From Hazenella coriacea (lineage in GTDB: Bacteria > Bacillota > Bacilli > Thermoactinomycetales > Thermoactinomycetaceae): 64,000 nucleotides of DNA. Positions 62,216 to 64,000 of the stretch are shown here, piece by piece. Each line of letters begins with the position of its first letter. The stretch's first letter is position 1. Below the pieces are notes generated by a model that did no database searches, was not told the origin of the DNA, and saw nothing but the letters and a program-made list of their open reading frames with translations. The position numbers were made by a program, and so were the translations under genes. The stretch covers positions 310,001 to 374,000 of the forward strand of contig NZ_SMAG01000002.1 of the NCBI RefSeq assembly GCF_004341825.1. Reading direction: 5' to 3'.

Positions 62216-62431
62216 TTGAAATCAAGTTTCAAGCGGTTCAGAAACATCGTGTTTCGTGGACATTATTTGAGAGTAGAGGATCAGGGCTCCTCCAATGTCG
62301 AAAAAATTGATCCCGAAGGAAAAGGAATCCATCTCAATACAATACGGAAAAATGAAAAGTTGTATGAGTATTACAAGCAACATAGTTTACCATTTGAACA
62401 GAAAGTGAATGGCAAAAATGTGAAGCTATAA
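62216..62431 (+). pseudogene. Short uncharacterised ORF or fragment
   Basis: 71 codons from a TTG without a ribosome-binding site (FRGHYLRVEDQGSSNVEKID; KLYEYYKQHSLPFEQKVNGK). Looks like the end of a larger protein; family not recognised. Confidence 0.3.
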
Positions 62432-62490
62432 ATAGGTAGGATAATCAAATTTATATTAATTTAGAGATCTTAGAGTTGAGGAGTGATAGT

Positions 62491-62973
62491 ATGACTCACG
62501 TAAAAGATATTCTATCTGACCAGTTCTTAGCAAATGCAAATGACCCGAGTTGGTACAGACCATTTTCAGAATCCGTGGAGGATTTAACAGAAGAACAAGC
62601 ATTGTGGAGACCCAATGAAAATTGTCTCAGTATAGCTGAGATCGTACAGCATTTAATATATTGGAATCAATGCTGGCAGACTAGGTACATTGAATCCAGC
62701 ATAGATGTTGCTCCTAAAATTGCAGATAATAATTTGAGCTTTAAAATACCTGAAAATATCACCTTTCATGACTTAAAGGAAACGTTACTTGATGTACTTT
62801 TAAAGTGGGATGATTTGTTATCCATTGAGAAAATAGAAAGTGATGTTATCGGTTTTCCGGAAAAGGCTAAATGGTGGCAGATTCTCAGTAATTCAACTAC
62901 CCATAATGCATATCATATTGGTCAAATTATTTTTATTAGGAAACTACAAAACAGTTGGGAAACAGAAAAGTAG
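62491..62973 (+). CDS. DinB-family protein
   Basis: 160-aa four-helix bundle of the DinB/YfiT type. His ligands appear at expected positions: EIVQHLIYWNQCW in helix 2 and THNAYHIGQIIFIRKLQ in helix 4. Start ATG 62491 because TTGAGGAGTG lies upstream; the frame opens at 62476. DinB proteins are metal-dependent, often thiol-linked enzymes; substrate unknown. Confidence 0.85.
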   Translation: MTHVKDILSDQFLANANDPSWYRPFSESVEDLTEEQALWRPNENCLSIAEIVQHLIYWNQCWQTRYIESSIDVAPKIADNNLSFKIPENITFHDLKETLLDVLLKWDDLLSIEKIESDVIGFPEKAKWWQILSNSTTHNAYHIGQIIFIRKLQNSWETEK

Positions 62974-63085
62974 GAACTTCACTAACGGGTGAGCAATCCT
63001 GTAATAAGTTTGTGAACAAATGTACTTAAACTAACGGGTGCTTTAGTGGACGTTCGCCGCCTTGATGATTAAGGCCTATTAGCGG

Positions 63086-63574
63086 TTATAACTCTAGCTG
63101 ATACAAATAGATATCACGATGGAACTGATGGGATACTTTTTCGATCATAGGAAAGATCTCATTCCAATCTCCGCCAGCCAGCCCAGCGCCGATTTTGAAG
63201 GGAAGACCGATTTTGATCCACTCTTCTCCATGTGAATTTGCCACGGATTCGATTTCTCGCATCATTTTGGCAAATGCTTGTTCTAGTTGATGAACAACTG
63301 TATTATTTCCTTTTCTTCCATAGCGGTGTTGACCATATAGGTTAAATACTAGACGTTTTCCTACATGTTGATTTTCTACCCATGCCCAAGAGCAAGATCC
63401 TAATCGCTTTTCTCCAAATGGAATTGAATAGTTTTGATCTGCTTTATACACTTCAGGGTAAAGAGTACGAATCTGTTTCGCTATTCCTGCACCCATGACA
63501 CCTAAACAATTACATTGATGTCCAATGATTGTACAATCTGATTTTAATAAATCTCCAGAGTGGATTCGAACCAT
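63086..63574 (-). CDS. Macro-domain protein
   Basis: 162 aa, single macro (ADP-ribose-binding) domain. Motifs: HSGDLLKSDCTIIGHQCNCL and GVMGAGIAKQI (ADP-ribose loop), LPFKIGAGLAGGDWNEIFPM (phosphate loop). The G-A-G-L-A-G-G-D-W loop is typical of the ALC1/TARG1-like group, which removes ADP-ribose from acidic residues or related targets. GGAGGACACATC before ATG. Could counter ADP-ribosylating toxins; that is inference. Confidence 0.88.
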   Translation of the reverse strand: MVRIHSGDLLKSDCTIIGHQCNCLGVMGAGIAKQIRTLYPEVYKADQNYSIPFGEKRLGSCSWAWVENQHVGKRLVFNLYGQHRYGRKGNNTVVHQLEQAFAKMMREIESVANSHGEEWIKIGLPFKIGAGLAGGDWNEIFPMIEKVSHQFHRDIYLYQLEL

Positions 63575-63720
63575 GATGTGTCCTCCAAAATATTTTTAAG
63601 TGTTCCAATAAGTAATGGGAAGAATCTCTAGGGATCTTTTTCAAGCACACTCCTTAACCAAGGTTAAACTATTATACTAAAGATTGAAGTATATTTTTTT
63701 AAGAGGGAAATTGCTGCTGA

Positions 63721-64000
63721 TCATTTTTGTCTACATATATAAACAAAGGCAGGCGGGATATTACATAATACAAACTTAATATCAACCTGTTTAAAACGCT
63801 CTTTGATATATTTCTTCATGTGTAGGGAGTATTGATAGGTGATAAATAGTCCGTCAGGCTTCAAAATGGTTTGAATTTCATCTAATAGATGTTCTCTAAG
63901 ATGACCAGGAAAGTTAGCGAAAGGCAAACTACTAACAATACAGTCCACAGATTGGAGACCTGAATCACTTATAAAATGAGTGAGGTCTTGCGCATTTGAG
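63721..64000 (-). CDS. SAM-dependent methyltransferase, C-terminal part (5' end outside window)
   Basis: Frame open to the window edge (NAQDLTHFISDSGLQSVDCI; VSSLPFANFPGHLREHLLDE; LKPDGLFITYQYSLHM; VLCNIPPAFVYICRQK). The SSLPF and NIPPAFVY motifs resemble phospholipid N-methyltransferase/rRNA-adenine-dimethylase-like proteins of Bacillota. The SAM-binding GxGxG loop lies outside the window. Confidence 0.75.
   Translation of the reverse strand, partial: SNAQDLTHFISDSGLQSVDCIVSSLPFANFPGHLREHLLDEIQTILKPDGLFITYQYSLHMKKYIKERFKQVDIKFVLCNIPPAFVYICRQK

Overview
The window reads as chromosomal DNA of a low-GC Gram-positive bacterium (Bacillota, order Bacillales). The evidence is the rnr-smpB-ssrA order, a tmRNA tag ending in ALAA, purine-rich Shine-Dalgarno sites with frequent TTG/GTG starts, canonical sigma-A promoters, a T-box leader, lipobox lipoproteins and families such as YkyA, DUF2935, DUF2085 and HXXEE. 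A Thermoactinomycetaceae-like relative is possible, but that is a guess. No plasmid or phage structural gene was recognised.

Layout. 1-6 kb is core: a partial voltage-gated K+ channel gene, a stand-alone 5S rRNA with its own promoter, carboxylesterase, rnr, a membrane protein, smpB, ssrA and tRNA-Thr(CGT). 6.0-6.2 kb holds the 3' remnant of an IS200/IS605 tnpB. 6.8-13.4 kb is a complete four-gene Wadjet (JetABCD) anti-plasmid operon. 13.4-25.5 kb is an accessory, partly decayed region. It contains degraded lipoprotein and other fragments, a nuclease-like lipoprotein split at a slippery A_AAA_AAG, and two paralogous structured ncRNAs of about 175 nt with a small divergent peptide gene between them. 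It also contains a TraD/VirD4-like ATPase split at a second A-run, four tail-anchored coiled-coil proteins around a multi-hairpin sRNA, and a few uncharacterised genes. 26-32 kb holds two alpha/beta hydrolases and a four-gene cluster: signal peptidase I, a Yip1-like protein, a lipase carrying a Flp-pilin-type leader, and a membrane-anchored protein. 32-42 kb is mostly minus strand: paired membrane proteins, a TolB-like beta-propeller protein, the feoA-feoB iron(II) operon with a Fur box, a ferritin-like protein, a LysE exporter, tandem YkyA lipoproteins and an MFS transporter.

43.2-55.2 kb is a probable genomic island. An intact tRNA-Ala(GGC) gene lies at its left edge, and an 84-bp duplicate of that tRNA's 3' half plus terminator lies at its right edge. 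No integrase is visible. Cargo: an S8 (subtilisin-like) peptidase gene whose catalytic Ser codon position is TGA, a second-type methionyl-tRNA synthetase under a Met T-box, a paralogous tail of the peptidase, and a two-gene operon encoding an unrecognised protein of about 1020 residues and a 1230-residue SF2-helicase-like protein. That pair is the best candidate here for an undescribed defence-type system.

55-64 kb: DUF2935 protein, Nudix hydrolase, a secreted protein, a P-loop ATPase with zinc-binding and winged-helix parts, an internally deleted murE, a DinB-family protein, a macro-domain protein and a partial methyltransferase.

All assignments come from reading motifs and translated sequence. 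No database search was run.
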